From positions 186,001-250,000 of the forward strand of contig NZ_CDPP01000003.1 in assembly GCF_000829905.1 (NCBI RefSeq): a stretch of 64,000 bases of DNA, written 5' to 3'. Source of the DNA: Beduini massiliensis. Lineage in GTDB: Bacteria > Bacillota_I > Bacilli_A > Erysipelotrichales > Coprobacillaceae. The notes under the pieces were generated by a model. It was not told the origin of the DNA. It searched no databases and saw only the letters and a program-made list of their open reading frames with translations. The position numbers and the translations under genes are program-made. Positions 44,246-53,408 of this stretch are shown here, in pieces (the first letter of the stretch is position 1; each line of letters opens with the position of its first letter).

Positions 44246-44854
44246 ATGAATAGAAAATTAAAAGATTATTTAGAACAAATTATTATTCCCACTTATAGAA
44301 ATTATGATAAGGGACATGATGAAGCTCATGTTTTAAAGGTGATTGCCAACAGTATGGAAATTGCTAAAGATTATGATGTAAACATGGAGATGGTCTATGT
44401 CATTGCGGCATTTCATGATTTGGGGATACCTTTTGGCAGAAAGGATCACCATTTAAGTTCAGCAGTCTTAGCCTACTATGATCATGTTTTAAATGAATGT
44501 TTTAGTCCCCAACAGCTTTTGATAATCAAAGAAGCGATTGAGGATCATCGTGCCAGCAATACAACACAACCACGTAGTCTATATGGAAAGATCATTGCCG
44601 AAGCCGACCGTGATTTAGAGGTCGATACCATTCTTTATCGAACGTGGCAGTATGGACTGACCCATAATCCTCATCTGGATGAAAAGGAGCAGTATCTTCG
44701 CTGCTACAATCATTTAGTGGAAAAGTACGGCGAAGGCGGTTATTTAAAACTATATCTGGAAACAGAAAAAAACAAAGCGGGATTAGAAGCACTGCGTTCA
44801 CTATTAAAAGATCCGGATGCTTTAAAAGAACGATTTAAAAAGGTATTGAAATAA
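44246..44854 (+). CDS. HD-domain phosphohydrolase
   Basis: The 202-residue protein with GHDEAHVLKV (metal His), AFHDLGI (HD pair) and EAIEDHRA, the signatures of the HD superfamily. Length and motif set suggest a small nucleotide phosphohydrolase. The substrate is unknown. Translationally adjacent to the HAD gene upstream and followed by a terminator. Confidence 0.85.
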   Translation: MNRKLKDYLEQIIIPTYRNYDKGHDEAHVLKVIANSMEIAKDYDVNMEMVYVIAAFHDLGIPFGRKDHHLSSAVLAYYDHVLNECFSPQQLLIIKEAIEDHRASNTTQPRSLYGKIIAEADRDLEVDTILYRTWQYGLTHNPHLDEKEQYLRCYNHLVEKYGEGGYLKLYLETEKNKAGLEALRSLLKDPDALKERFKKVLK

Positions 44855-44864
44855 CATAAGAAAT

Positions 44865-44896
44865 AACGATGGAGCATAGCGGCCATCGTTTTTTAT
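44865..44896 (+). terminator. Intrinsic terminator
   Basis: AACGATGG / CCATCGTT with Ts. Confidence 0.75.
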
Positions 44897-44946
44897 TGAA
44901 TATATAATGGGAGAGCGCTATAATTTTTATAAAAGGAGGGATTTTT

Positions 44947-45612
44947 GTGACGATTACACAGTTTGCTCAAGATATTTATATTTTAGATGATCAGCGAGTG
45001 AGAGAATTTTTGATTTTAGGAAGAGATCATGCCGTATTAATTGATACCGGTTTCTCAGATACTCCTATTCTTGACGAGGTACGAAAAATAACCGCTTTAC
45101 CTGTTCAAGTAATCTTAACGCATGGAGATGGGGATCATATCGGCAACCTGTCTCAGTTTAAAGAGTGCTGCTTTCATCAGGCAGATGAAGCAAAAATTAA
45201 TCCGACAATCCCTTTTCATTCTTTAAAAGAAGGGGATATTATCGATATTGGTGATTACCATTTTAAAATCATCGAAATACCGGGACATACATATGGCAGC
45301 ATTGCCTTATTAGAACTCCAGCATCATTGGCTGATTGTAGGGGATACAGTGCAAAAAGATGGACCGATCTATATGTTTGGTGAGCATCGCAATCTTGATC
45401 AATATATCGAAAGTCTAAAGAAATTAGCTAATATGAAAGAGCAAATCCGAACAATTTTGCCAAGTCATCATGACTGTCCGATCTCGCCGGATTATATTGA
45501 TTATTGTTTAGAGGATGCCAAACGCTTAAAAGATGGTCAACTAGAAAGCAGTCCCCACCCTAAGATGCCTTGTCGGGAATATAGGGGAGTGCATGTTCAT
45601 TTTTACTATTGA
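44947..45612 (+). CDS. Metallo-beta-lactamase-fold hydrolase
   Basis: The 221-residue protein with THGDGDHIGNL (HxHxDH variant with Gly in the second position: H-G-D-G-D-H), GHTYGSIALLE, and a final HHD. It belongs to the glyoxalase-II-like MBL hydrolases. GTG start after AGGAGGG. Substrate not assignable. Confidence 0.8.
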   Translation: MTITQFAQDIYILDDQRVREFLILGRDHAVLIDTGFSDTPILDEVRKITALPVQVILTHGDGDHIGNLSQFKECCFHQADEAKINPTIPFHSLKEGDIIDIGDYHFKIIEIPGHTYGSIALLELQHHWLIVGDTVQKDGPIYMFGEHRNLDQYIESLKKLANMKEQIRTILPSHHDCPISPDYIDYCLEDAKRLKDGQLESSPHPKMPCREYRGVHVHFYY

Positions 45613-45633
45613 GAAGGGAAACCTTCTTTTTTC
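45612..45633 (+). terminator. Intrinsic terminator
   Basis: The short AGAAGG / CCTTCT stem is followed by TTTTTTCTTT. Confidence 0.55.
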
Positions 45634-45685
45634 TTTAGTAAATATTTAGTAAACTATTGATTTGTTTACTAAAATCTTTTAAGAT
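45634..45685 (+). promoter_or_regulatory. gal operon promoter with GalR-type operator half-sites
   Basis: TTTAGTAAA occurs at 45634-45642 and 45645-45653, and its inverted form TTTACTAAA at 45665-45673. The promoter TTGATT (45657-45662), 17 bp, TAAGAT (45680-45685) is embedded in it. This is the pattern of an autoregulatory LacI-family repressor, fitting the galR gene 26 bp downstream. Confidence 0.7.
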
Positions 45686-45711
45686 AAAGGTGAAATGAAA
45701 GGGGAATCATA

Positions 45712-46722
45712 ATGGCGACGATTAAAGATATTGCACAATTAGCTCAGGTTTCTCCAGCGACAGTTTCCCGTATTCTTAATCAAGATGCGACGATCTCCGT
45801 GACACCGGAAACAAGACAAAAGGTGCTGGAGATTGCTAAAGAGCTCCAGTATACAAAAAAGACAAGGAATCAGATTGGTTCTGTGCCTGCTTTTACGATA
45901 GGCATTGTACAGTGGTACAGTTTAGAACAAGAACTGGAAGATCCTTATTATCTGTCTGTACGCTTAGGGGTGGAACGTTACTGTCAGCAAATGGGAATTC
46001 CTATTGTTCGTTATTTCAAAAATGATCAGCATCATCCAGACATTAGTCAAAGGGACGGTTTGATCTGTATCGGGAAATTTAGTGAAGATGAGATTTCTTA
46101 CTTTAAAAGTTGTTGTCAGAATATTTTGTTTGTCGATTTGATTTCAGAAACTATTCGGGAAAATTCAATCGTTCTGGATTTTGATAAAGCCATGCAAGAT
46201 GTATTGGATTATTTATGCAGTCTTCATCATCGAAAAATCGGATATTTGGGGGGAGAGGAATTTGGCAGTGATCATAAAAAGTTTAATGATGCTCGCTTAA
46301 AAGCCTTTCTTCAATATGCTTTACTTCATAATTTGGAAGTTCAGCCGTATATTATGTTGGGACAATATACAAGTGAATCGGGATATCAGATGACAAAGAA
46401 AATGATTGAGAAAGGAAATCTGCCGACTGCGTTATTTGCTGCCAGTGATCCGATTGCAATAGGAGCACTAAGAGCAATGCAGGAAGCCGGAATCGAAGTG
46501 CCAAAGCAGGTAAGTCTTATTGGTTTCGATGATATCTCTGCTTCCTCATATACGAATCCACCGCTGACAACGGTTCATGCTCCTGCACAGGAAATGGGGG
46601 AATATGCAGCTAAATTGGTAGTTTCCAAATTGTTGTGCGATACTTTAATTCCGATGAAGATTTATCTCCCCTGTCATTTAGTAAAACGAGAGACTTGTCA
46701 GATAAAGGAGGATCAAAAATGA
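45712..46722 (+). CDS. galR: LacI/GalR-family repressor
   Basis: The 336-residue regulator has an N-terminal LacI HTH (TIKDIAQLAQVSPATVSRILNQD, residues 3-25) and a periplasmic-binding-type effector domain ending DDISASSYTNPPLTTVHAP. It heads the galactose operon and overlaps the galT start by 4 bp (ATGA). It is therefore expected to sense galactose and to bind the TTTAGTAAA sites in its own promoter. Confidence 0.88.
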   Translation: MATIKDIAQLAQVSPATVSRILNQDATISVTPETRQKVLEIAKELQYTKKTRNQIGSVPAFTIGIVQWYSLEQELEDPYYLSVRLGVERYCQQMGIPIVRYFKNDQHHPDISQRDGLICIGKFSEDEISYFKSCCQNILFVDLISETIRENSIVLDFDKAMQDVLDYLCSLHHRKIGYLGGEEFGSDHKKFNDARLKAFLQYALLHNLEVQPYIMLGQYTSESGYQMTKKMIEKGNLPTALFAASDPIAIGALRAMQEAGIEVPKQVSLIGFDDISASSYTNPPLTTVHAPAQEMGEYAAKLVVSKLLCDTLIPMKIYLPCHLVKRETCQIKEDQK

Positions 46723-48206
46723 ATCATGAAATCAATCGTCTATTACATTTTGCTTTACAACAACATTTAATAGCAGAAGAAGATTTCGATTATGCAGCGA
46801 ATTTATTAATGGATGTATTGAAACTAAACGAATTTGAAAAAGAAGAAATCAATGAGCAGTTAAAAGAATGTACGCCAATCTTGGAACTTTTGTTAGATGA
46901 TGCGTGTCAGCGAGGGCTGATTGAAAATGATACAACACATCGCGATCTGTTTGACACCCGCATTATGAATTGCTTAATGCCGCGGCCAAGTGAAGTGGTT
47001 GAGCGTTTTTTAACCCTTTATGAAACGAAAGGTCCAAAGGCCGCTACAGAGGCTTATTATCAATTATCGATCGCTTCAAATTATATTCGTCAATCAAGAG
47101 TGGATCAAAATATCAAATGGGTTACGAGCAGTCCGTATGGAAATATTCAAATTTCAATTAATCTGTCAAAACCGGAAAAAGATCCAAAGGAAATTGAAAA
47201 AGCAAAATCAATCAAATCAACGGATTATCCAAAATGTTTATTATGTAAAGAAAATGTTGGCTTTGCCGGAGATCTAAAGAAAAATGCCAGACAGACACAC
47301 CGCATTATTCCGATGAAACTTGATGAAGAACGCTATTATTTGCAGTATTCCCCCTATGTTTACTATAATGAACACTGCATCGTGTTTAATGAACAGCATA
47401 TACCAATGAAAATCAATGGACAGACATTTTCACATCTGCTTGCTTTTTTAGATATCCTGCCGCATTATTTTATCGGGTCAAATGCAGATTTGCCGATTGT
47501 AGGCGGATCTATCTTATCGCACGATCATTTTCAAGGGGGATGTCATCATTTTCCGATTGAAACAGCTGAAGTGTTGGTAGAATATACCTTTGAACACTAT
47601 CCGTTAGTAAAGGTGGAGATAATGGAGTGGCCATTATCCACGCTGCGTCTTACATCTAAAGATAAAACAGAGTTACTGCAATTAAGTGAACATATTTTAG
47701 CTGTATGGCAGGATTATAATGATGAAACGGTGGATATTATCGCCTTTAGCGAGGGTATTCCTCATAATACGATTACACCGATAGCAAGAAAAAAAGATGA
47801 TTTTTATCAGCTGGATTTGGTGTTAAGAAATAACCGCTGCAATGATGAATATCCGGATGGCATCTTTCATCCACATCCAACAGTGCATCATATTAAAAAG
47901 GAAAACATAGGGTTGATTGAAGTCATGGGGCTGGCAATTTTACCGGCACGTCTGGATAAAGAAATGCACTATGTAGAAGAAGCCTTGCTTCAAAAAAGAA
48001 ATCCGGATGATCCAATATTGGGTGCACATCGAGAGTGGGTTCATACGATTGCCAGTCAGCATACGTATACGAAAGAAAATGTTAAAGAAAAGATTCAAGA
48101 GGAAATCGGGAAAGTTTTTATTGAAGTGTTAGAAAATGCCGGGGTGTTTAAATTAAATAAAGAAGGGATAGAAGCATTCAAGAGATTTGTTTCTAATTTG
48201 GGATAA
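46719..48206 (+). CDS. galT: Galactose-1-phosphate uridylyltransferase (class II GalT)
   Basis: The 495-residue enzyme of the long Firmicute class exchanges UDP between UDP-glucose and galactose-1-phosphate. Seen are CLLCKENVGFAGDLKKNARQ, GGSILSHDHFQGGCHHFPI (the active-site HxH region) and a GLAILPARLDKE motif. The ATG at 46719, after AAGGAGG, overlaps the galR stop. The longer upstream frame has no ribosome-binding site. Confidence 0.92.
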   Translation: MNHEINRLLHFALQQHLIAEEDFDYAANLLMDVLKLNEFEKEEINEQLKECTPILELLLDDACQRGLIENDTTHRDLFDTRIMNCLMPRPSEVVERFLTLYETKGPKAATEAYYQLSIASNYIRQSRVDQNIKWVTSSPYGNIQISINLSKPEKDPKEIEKAKSIKSTDYPKCLLCKENVGFAGDLKKNARQTHRIIPMKLDEERYYLQYSPYVYYNEHCIVFNEQHIPMKINGQTFSHLLAFLDILPHYFIGSNADLPIVGGSILSHDHFQGGCHHFPIETAEVLVEYTFEHYPLVKVEIMEWPLSTLRLTSKDKTELLQLSEHILAVWQDYNDETVDIIAFSEGIPHNTITPIARKKDDFYQLDLVLRNNRCNDEYPDGIFHPHPTVHHIKKENIGLIEVMGLAILPARLDKEMHYVEEALLQKRNPDDPILGAHREWVHTIASQHTYTKENVKEKIQEEIGKVFIEVLENAGVFKLNKEGIEAFKRFVSNLG

Positions 48207-48210
48207 TATA

Positions 48211-49233
48211 ATGACAAATATCAATATGATACAAAAGGATCCGCAAACGGGAATTGTGGTGGTTAAAATGGAAAGCGATCAGCTTAAAGTAATGGTGACT
48301 AATTTTGGCTGTCATCTTATTTCTGTATTGATGCCTGATAAAAACGGGCATTTTGGAGATGTAGTCTTAGGGTTTTCGGATCTTAAAACCTATCAAAAAC
48401 AAGATAAATTTATCGGTGCCATTGCGGGTAGGGTTGCTAATCGTATTAAACATGGAGAATTTAGTCTAAACGGGAAAGACTATCATTTAGCGCTCAATAA
48501 TGGACCTAATCATCTTCATGGCGGCTTGATTGGCTTTGATAAAAAGATCTTTGATTATAAGATCGAAGGCAACGCAGTCGTATTTCACTACTTATCGAAA
48601 GATATGGAAGAAGGATATCCGGGGAATCTTGATTTAAGCATCACTTATGAGTTGGTTGAAGATACTTTAACGATGCGTGCACATGCAGTTAGTGATCAAG
48701 ATACTCTGATCAATATCACGAATCACTCCTACTTTAATTTAAGTGATGAAACAGAATTGATCGACCATCATGAACTTATGGTCAAAGCAGATGAGATTGC
48801 TTGCATCGATCAGGATGGACTGCCTGATGGTAAATTTTTAAAGGTAGCGGGAACGCCTTTTGATTTCAATGCATTTCGTTGTATTGGAGAAGGTTTGCAG
48901 CAAGCACATCCACAGCTTACTTTAGGAAAAGGCTATGATCATCCTTATATCCTAAGCCAATCTCAGGATCAAATCTGTCTGCGACATCCCTTAAGCAAAA
49001 GAAAGTTAAGTATCAGTACCAATCTGCCATGTGTTCAGGTATATACGGCTAACTATTTAGATGAAACCCTTATCGGGAAAAAGGGACATCCATATAAGGC
49101 CCAAGAAGGAATCTGTTTAGAAACACAATATCTGCCGGATGAAATTCATTTGGCAAAAGAACCAAAAGTTATCTTAAGAAAGGGCGAAAGCTATGATGCT
49201 GTGACGGCATATCGCTTTGAGGTGGAAAAATAG
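48211..49233 (+). CDS. galM: Galactose mutarotase (aldose 1-epimerase)
   Basis: The 340-residue enzyme interconverts anomers of galactose. Family motifs are GRVANRIKHGEFSLNGKDYHL, NNGPNHLHGG, NITNHSYFNLS (catalytic His) and the C-terminal GICLETQYLPD (catalytic Glu). It starts 4 bp after galT with a weak ribosome-binding site, which suggests translational coupling, and galK begins 1 bp after its stop. Confidence 0.93.
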   Translation: MTNINMIQKDPQTGIVVVKMESDQLKVMVTNFGCHLISVLMPDKNGHFGDVVLGFSDLKTYQKQDKFIGAIAGRVANRIKHGEFSLNGKDYHLALNNGPNHLHGGLIGFDKKIFDYKIEGNAVVFHYLSKDMEEGYPGNLDLSITYELVEDTLTMRAHAVSDQDTLINITNHSYFNLSDETELIDHHELMVKADEIACIDQDGLPDGKFLKVAGTPFDFNAFRCIGEGLQQAHPQLTLGKGYDHPYILSQSQDQICLRHPLSKRKLSISTNLPCVQVYTANYLDETLIGKKGHPYKAQEGICLETQYLPDEIHLAKEPKVILRKGESYDAVTAYRFEVEK

Positions 49234-49234
49234 T

Positions 49235-50515
49235 ATGAGACAATCTGCATTATTAAAAAAAGAAATAGAAAATCATCACTATGACGAATGTCTTTTAAAT
49301 CTTTATGTCGATGAAGCAAAATTAGAGAAGCAAAGACAGCGTTATATCAACGCGATTGAACAATTTGAAAACTTATACGGAGAAAGGGAAATCGAGATTT
49401 ACAGTGCTCCGGGAAGAAGTGAAATCGGTGGAAATCATACGGACCACCAACATGGTAAAGTATTAGCGGCTTCTATTAACTTAGACTGTATAGCAATCGT
49501 GGCAAAACGAGAAGATGCCATTATAAAAATTGTTTCTGATGATTTTGATATCAACCCCATTACATTAAATGATCTGTCTGTGAAAGAGGAGGAAAACGGA
49601 ACCTCTGAAGCATTAATAAGAGGGGTATGTCATCAATTGAAAACATTAGGCTATCAGATTGGCGGATTTGATGCTTATATGACCAGTGAAGTTCTAATGG
49701 GGGCCGGACTTTCTTCATCGGCAGCATTTGAAGTGGCCATTGGTTCTATTTTATCCGGATTGTATAATGAGATGACTATTGATCCTGTGGAAATCGCTAA
49801 AGTCGGGCAATATGCGGAAAATGTCTACTTTAAAAAGCCTTGCGGACTAATGGATCAGATGGCATCATCGGTCGGATCAATCATATTTATTGATTTCAAA
49901 AATATCGATCAGCCGCAAATCCAACGTTTAGACGTGGACTTTCCGACATTTAAACATAGTTTATGTATCGTTGATACGAAAGGTTCTCATGCAGATCTGA
50001 CAGATGACTATGCTGCGATTCCGGTGGAAATGAAAGAAGTGGCACAAGTATTTGGTCAGCAGTTCTTATGTGATATTTCAGAAGAGGACTTTTATGCTAA
50101 TTTGAATAAGGTGCATGCTATCTGCCATGACCGTGCATTATTAAGAGCCATTCATCTTTTTGAAGAAAATAAACGTGTTGAAAAAGAAGTCAATGCTTTA
50201 AATGCCCATGATTTTGAAGCCTTTAAAAAACAAGTGCAGTTTTCCGGCAATAGTTCATTTAAATATCTGCAAAATGTTTATTCAAATCATGATATTCAAA
50301 ATCAAAGTATTCCTTTAGGGTTGGTGCTAACAGAAAACTTCTTGCAGGATGCCGGGGTATGCCGCGTGCATGGCGGTGGTTTTGCCGGGACAATTCAGGC
50401 TTTCATTCCCGATCATCTTGTTGAAGGGTATCAGTCTTATATTGAAAACTTCTTTGGTCAAGGAACATGTCATATCTTAAAAATCAGAAAACAAGGTGGC
50501 GTTAAAGTTATCTAA
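49235..50515 (+). CDS. galK: Galactokinase
   Basis: The 426-residue GHMP kinase has the galactokinase signature SAPGRSEIGGNHTDHQHG, the ATP loop GAGLSSSAAFE and the C-terminal VHGGGFAGTIQAF. It phosphorylates galactose at C1 to feed GalT. galE is not in the window, so epimerisation must be encoded elsewhere. The ATG at 49235 follows GAGGTG. Last gene of the operon. Confidence 0.95.
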   Translation: MRQSALLKKEIENHHYDECLLNLYVDEAKLEKQRQRYINAIEQFENLYGEREIEIYSAPGRSEIGGNHTDHQHGKVLAASINLDCIAIVAKREDAIIKIVSDDFDINPITLNDLSVKEEENGTSEALIRGVCHQLKTLGYQIGGFDAYMTSEVLMGAGLSSSAAFEVAIGSILSGLYNEMTIDPVEIAKVGQYAENVYFKKPCGLMDQMASSVGSIIFIDFKNIDQPQIQRLDVDFPTFKHSLCIVDTKGSHADLTDDYAAIPVEMKEVAQVFGQQFLCDISEEDFYANLNKVHAICHDRALLRAIHLFEENKRVEKEVNALNAHDFEAFKKQVQFSGNSSFKYLQNVYSNHDIQNQSIPLGLVLTENFLQDAGVCRVHGGGFAGTIQAFIPDHLVEGYQSYIENFFGQGTCHILKIRKQGGVKVI

Positions 50516-50538
50516 GATACACAAGTAAATCGTGTAAA

Positions 50539-50572
50539 AATGGTCTTATTAAAAAAATAGATCATTTTTTTA
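50539..50572 (+). terminator. gal operon terminator
   Basis: AATGGTCT / AGATCATT (with G-U pairs) followed by seven Ts. Confidence 0.6.
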
Positions 50573-50591
50573 TGAATGAAACAAGTTGGAG

Positions 50592-50620
50592 TTGAGATAT
50601 ATTTAAAAATGTGTTATTAT
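50592..50620 (+). promoter_or_regulatory. Promoter of the ABC transporter leader
   Basis: TTGAGA (50592-50597), 17 bp, TATTAT (50615-50620). Transcription would start near 50627, at the first hairpin of the leader. Confidence 0.55.
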
Positions 50621-50626
50621 TATGCT

Positions 50627-50735
50627 CCTTGAGTAAGGCGGCAGAAGGATGAAAACATGGTGAATTGATAACTAAAGGTTACATTGCTCTGCCATTTTTA
50701 GTACTACGATGGTAGTACTTTTTATTTTGTTTAAA
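50627..50735 (+). ncRNA. Structured leader RNA with attenuator terminator
   Basis: The leader has a small hairpin CCTT GAGT AAGG (50627-50638), a long-range stem GGCAGA / TCTGCC (50640-50645 with 50688-50693) enclosing a TAAC / GTTA helix, and then an intrinsic terminator AGTACTAC GATG GTAGTACT TTTTT (50700-50723). All lie upstream of the ribosome-binding site of the ABC ATPase. A terminator in this position implies transcription attenuation. I do not recognise a known riboswitch class. A 4-codon ORF (ATGAAAACATGGTGA, 50649-50663) lies within it, with AGGCGG upstream. Confidence 0.6.
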
Positions 50736-50750
50736 AAGAGAGGTGAAAGA

Positions 50751-51725
50751 ATGATTGAATTAGAAAACATTAGTAAGACGTACAAAGTAAGCAGGCGAAA
50801 TGCCGGGTTTAAAGAAGCCGTTAAATCTTTATTTAAAAAAGAGATGGTCGAAGTGGAAGCCTTAAAAGATATCTCATTTAACATTAATGAAGGTGAAATC
50901 GTGGGCTATATCGGTCCTAACGGTGCCGGAAAAAGCAGTACGATCAAGATCATGTGCGGGATTTTAACGCCTGATGGAGGACGCTGTATTATCGATGGTA
51001 TGGTGCCATGGCTGGATCGCAAAAAGTATGTGAAACAGATCGGCGTTGTATTCGGACAACGAAGCCAATTATGGTGGGATGTTCCGGTAATCGACTCATT
51101 TGAATTACTCAAGGATATTTATGAAATTGATGACTCGGTGTATCATCGCAATGTAAAAGAATTAAGTGAATTGCTTCAGTTAGACACACTTTTAAGAACA
51201 CCGACCCGTTCATTGAGTTTAGGTCAGCGAATGCGCTGTGAGATTGCGGCGGCACTGCTTCACGATCCTAAGATCTTGTTTTTAGATGAACCGACAATCG
51301 GATTGGATGCAGTCAGTAAAGTCGCTGTCAGAAATTTTATTAAAAAGATTAACGAAACCCGCCAAACAACCATTATTTTAACGACCCATGATATGCAGGA
51401 TATAGAAGCTCTGACTTCCAGAATAATCCTGATTGGTCATGGACGTATTTTATTTGACGGCTCTTTAGCAACACTAAAGAAGCGTTATGGGGATTATAAA
51501 TTTATACGATTAGAACATCGTGGCGGAACCATTCTTCCTAAAGCAGGACTGGTGGTTAATGAAGAAAACCAGCAGATCGTTAAACTTACATTGGATCAAG
51601 AAAAGTTAAGTATCAATGAAGCCATCGATTATTTATCAACACAAGTCGATATTCTCGATCTCACGATCGATCCTCCCTTCATTGACGATATCATTATCTC
51701 CTTATATAAGGAGTACCACATATGA
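50751..51725 (+). CDS. ABC transporter ATPase (ABC-2/DUF990-type exporter)
   Basis: The 324-residue ATPase has Walker A GPNGAGKSST, the GQRSQLWWDVP motif after the Q-loop that is typical of DUF990-linked ATPases, the signature SLGQRMRCE and Walker B ILFLDEPTIGLD. It powers the two permeases downstream. The ATG at 50751 follows GAGAGGTG and is preferred to the upstream frame that begins in the terminator. Expression is probably set by the leader's attenuator. Substrate unknown. Confidence 0.9.
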   Translation: MIELENISKTYKVSRRNAGFKEAVKSLFKKEMVEVEALKDISFNINEGEIVGYIGPNGAGKSSTIKIMCGILTPDGGRCIIDGMVPWLDRKKYVKQIGVVFGQRSQLWWDVPVIDSFELLKDIYEIDDSVYHRNVKELSELLQLDTLLRTPTRSLSLGQRMRCEIAAALLHDPKILFLDEPTIGLDAVSKVAVRNFIKKINETRQTTIILTTHDMQDIEALTSRIILIGHGRILFDGSLATLKKRYGDYKFIRLEHRGGTILPKAGLVVNEENQQIVKLTLDQEKLSINEAIDYLSTQVDILDLTIDPPFIDDIIISLYKEYHI

Positions 51726-52525
51726 AAAAGTATTTAAGTTTTTTTAGGATCCGTTTTAATTTATTATTGCAGTATCGGGGAGCCGCTTATGCCGGAATGG
51801 TGACCCAATTTTTCTGGGGAATCATGACCCTGCTCATGTTTCATGCTTTTTATGAGGCTGATCCCAATGCTTTTCCGATGACCTTTCGTCAGTTGTCTGC
51901 CTATATTTGGATACAGCAATCCACCATTGCTTTACTGATGGTCTGGTTTTTGGAAAATGACATTTTTGAAGAAATCACTTCAGGGGGTGTTGCCTATTCT
52001 CTTGTCCGTCCGTTAGATCTTTATACGATGTGGTTTACTAAAAATGCGGCAACCCGTTTGGCAAAAGCCACGTTAAGATTTCTTCCGATTTTATTGATTG
52101 CCTCTTTACTGCCTGATCCGTACCGCATGAGTTTGCCAGCCTCCGGACTGAGTTTTATTTGCTTTATAGGAGCGATGCTTTTAGCTTTGATTATTGTAGT
52201 AGCGTATTGTATGCTGATATATATTGCGACATTTCATACGATGAATCCAATGGGTATTCGCCTTGTCGCAACATCAATGACCGAATTTTTCTCAGGTGCA
52301 ATTATTCCGTTAGCGTTTTTACCCACCTATCTGCGTACTTTGTTGGAATGGAGTCCATTTGGATCGATGGTCAACTTTCCTTTACAGGTCTATAATGGTA
52401 ACATTCAAGGAATGGCATTACTGCAAGGATTACTTCTTCAGTTATTTTGGGCAGTTGTTTTAGTGTGGATAGGAAAATGGTGGATGCAGCAGTCTTTAAA
52501 GAAAGTCATTGTACAGGGAGGCTAA
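51722..52525 (+). CDS. ABC-2 family permease, subunit 1
   Basis: The 267-residue membrane protein with about six hydrophobic segments has the conserved EEITSGGVAYSLVRPLD motif seen in DUF990-like exporters. It overlaps the ATPase stop by 4 bp and precedes the second permease by 3 bp. The heterodimeric permease with one ATPase subunit is typical of this exporter class. Confidence 0.85.
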   Translation: MKKYLSFFRIRFNLLLQYRGAAYAGMVTQFFWGIMTLLMFHAFYEADPNAFPMTFRQLSAYIWIQQSTIALLMVWFLENDIFEEITSGGVAYSLVRPLDLYTMWFTKNAATRLAKATLRFLPILLIASLLPDPYRMSLPASGLSFICFIGAMLLALIIVVAYCMLIYIATFHTMNPMGIRLVATSMTEFFSGAIIPLAFLPTYLRTLLEWSPFGSMVNFPLQVYNGNIQGMALLQGLLLQLFWAVVLVWIGKWWMQQSLKKVIVQGG

Positions 52526-52528
52526 AAG

Positions 52529-53305
52529 ATGAAACTTTATTTAAAATATTTTCAGATTCATTTACACAGTCAAATGCAATATAAAGTATCCTTTTTTCTT
52601 ACTGTTATAGGTCAGTTTATCTTATCTTTTTCCGCTTTTTTGGAAATTTATTTTATGATGACACGCTTTCACACCGTAAATGATTTCCCTTTTGAAGAAG
52701 TCTTATTATGTTTTGCGATTGTGATGTTGGCTTTTGCTTTAGCGGAATGCTTTGTACGGGGATTTGATGGTTTTTCTTCGATTTTAGGCAATGGTCAATT
52801 CGATCGTATTTTAGTTCGGCCACGCAATATTATTTTTCAAGTCTTGGCCACAAAGATTGAGCTATCAAGAATCGGACGTTTTATTCAAGCTGCCATTATT
52901 TTTGCCTATGCCATTCCACGTTGTCAGATTATATGGAGTGCTGATAAGATTTTCACATTGATCTTGATGGTAATTTCCGGTGTTGTCGTATTTAGTGGAT
53001 TATTTATTATTTATGCCTCCCTATGTTTCTTTACAACAGAAGGACTGGAATTCCTAAATATTTTTACAGATGGCGGCAGAGAGTTTGGGAAGTATCCGTT
53101 TTCTATTTATGGGGAAGGTGTTTTAAAGTTATTTACCTATATTATCCCATTAGCTTTATTTCAATATTATCCCTTTTTATATCTGATTGGCAAAACAGAG
53201 GATATCAAGTATATGTTAGCACCGCTTATCGCTTTTCTCTTTTTGATTCCATGTTTCATGTTGTGGCATTTTGGATTAAAGCATTATAAATCTACCGGTT
53301 CTTAG
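52529..53305 (+). CDS. ABC-2 family permease, subunit 2
   Basis: The 258-residue membrane protein has about six hydrophobic segments. GFDGFSSILGNGQFDRILVRPRN corresponds to the RPLD region of its partner. Ribosome-binding site GGAGG overlaps the end of subunit 1. Last gene of the three-gene exporter operon. Confidence 0.85.
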   Translation: MKLYLKYFQIHLHSQMQYKVSFFLTVIGQFILSFSAFLEIYFMMTRFHTVNDFPFEEVLLCFAIVMLAFALAECFVRGFDGFSSILGNGQFDRILVRPRNIIFQVLATKIELSRIGRFIQAAIIFAYAIPRCQIIWSADKIFTLILMVISGVVVFSGLFIIYASLCFFTTEGLEFLNIFTDGGREFGKYPFSIYGEGVLKLFTYIIPLALFQYYPFLYLIGKTEDIKYMLAPLIAFLFLIPCFMLWHFGLKHYKSTGS

Positions 53306-53324
53306 ATTTTTAAAAAATATAAAC

Positions 53325-53370
53325 ATTAATAAAAAAAGACAAACAAAGAATGACCACTCTTCTTTGTTTG
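53325..53370 (-). terminator. Terminator of gdhA (minus strand)
   Basis: CAAACAAAGAA / TTCTTTGTTTG with a 9-nt loop, followed on the minus strand by GTCTTTTTTT. Confidence 0.8.
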
Positions 53371-53380
53371 CCAATCATAT

Positions 53381-53408
53381 AGCGGACGATCTGTCTGCTT
53401 TTTTTATT
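53381..53408 (+). terminator. Terminator of the ABC exporter operon
   Basis: AGCGGAC / GTCTGCT with a 5-nt loop and a run of Ts on the + strand. Confidence 0.65.

Noticed and set aside
50641-50750. A named riboswitch (TPP, FMN, SAM, preQ1, guanidine, T-box) upstream of the ABC exporter
   Set aside because: None of the conserved boxes I know for these classes is present, so only an unclassified attenuator is claimed.
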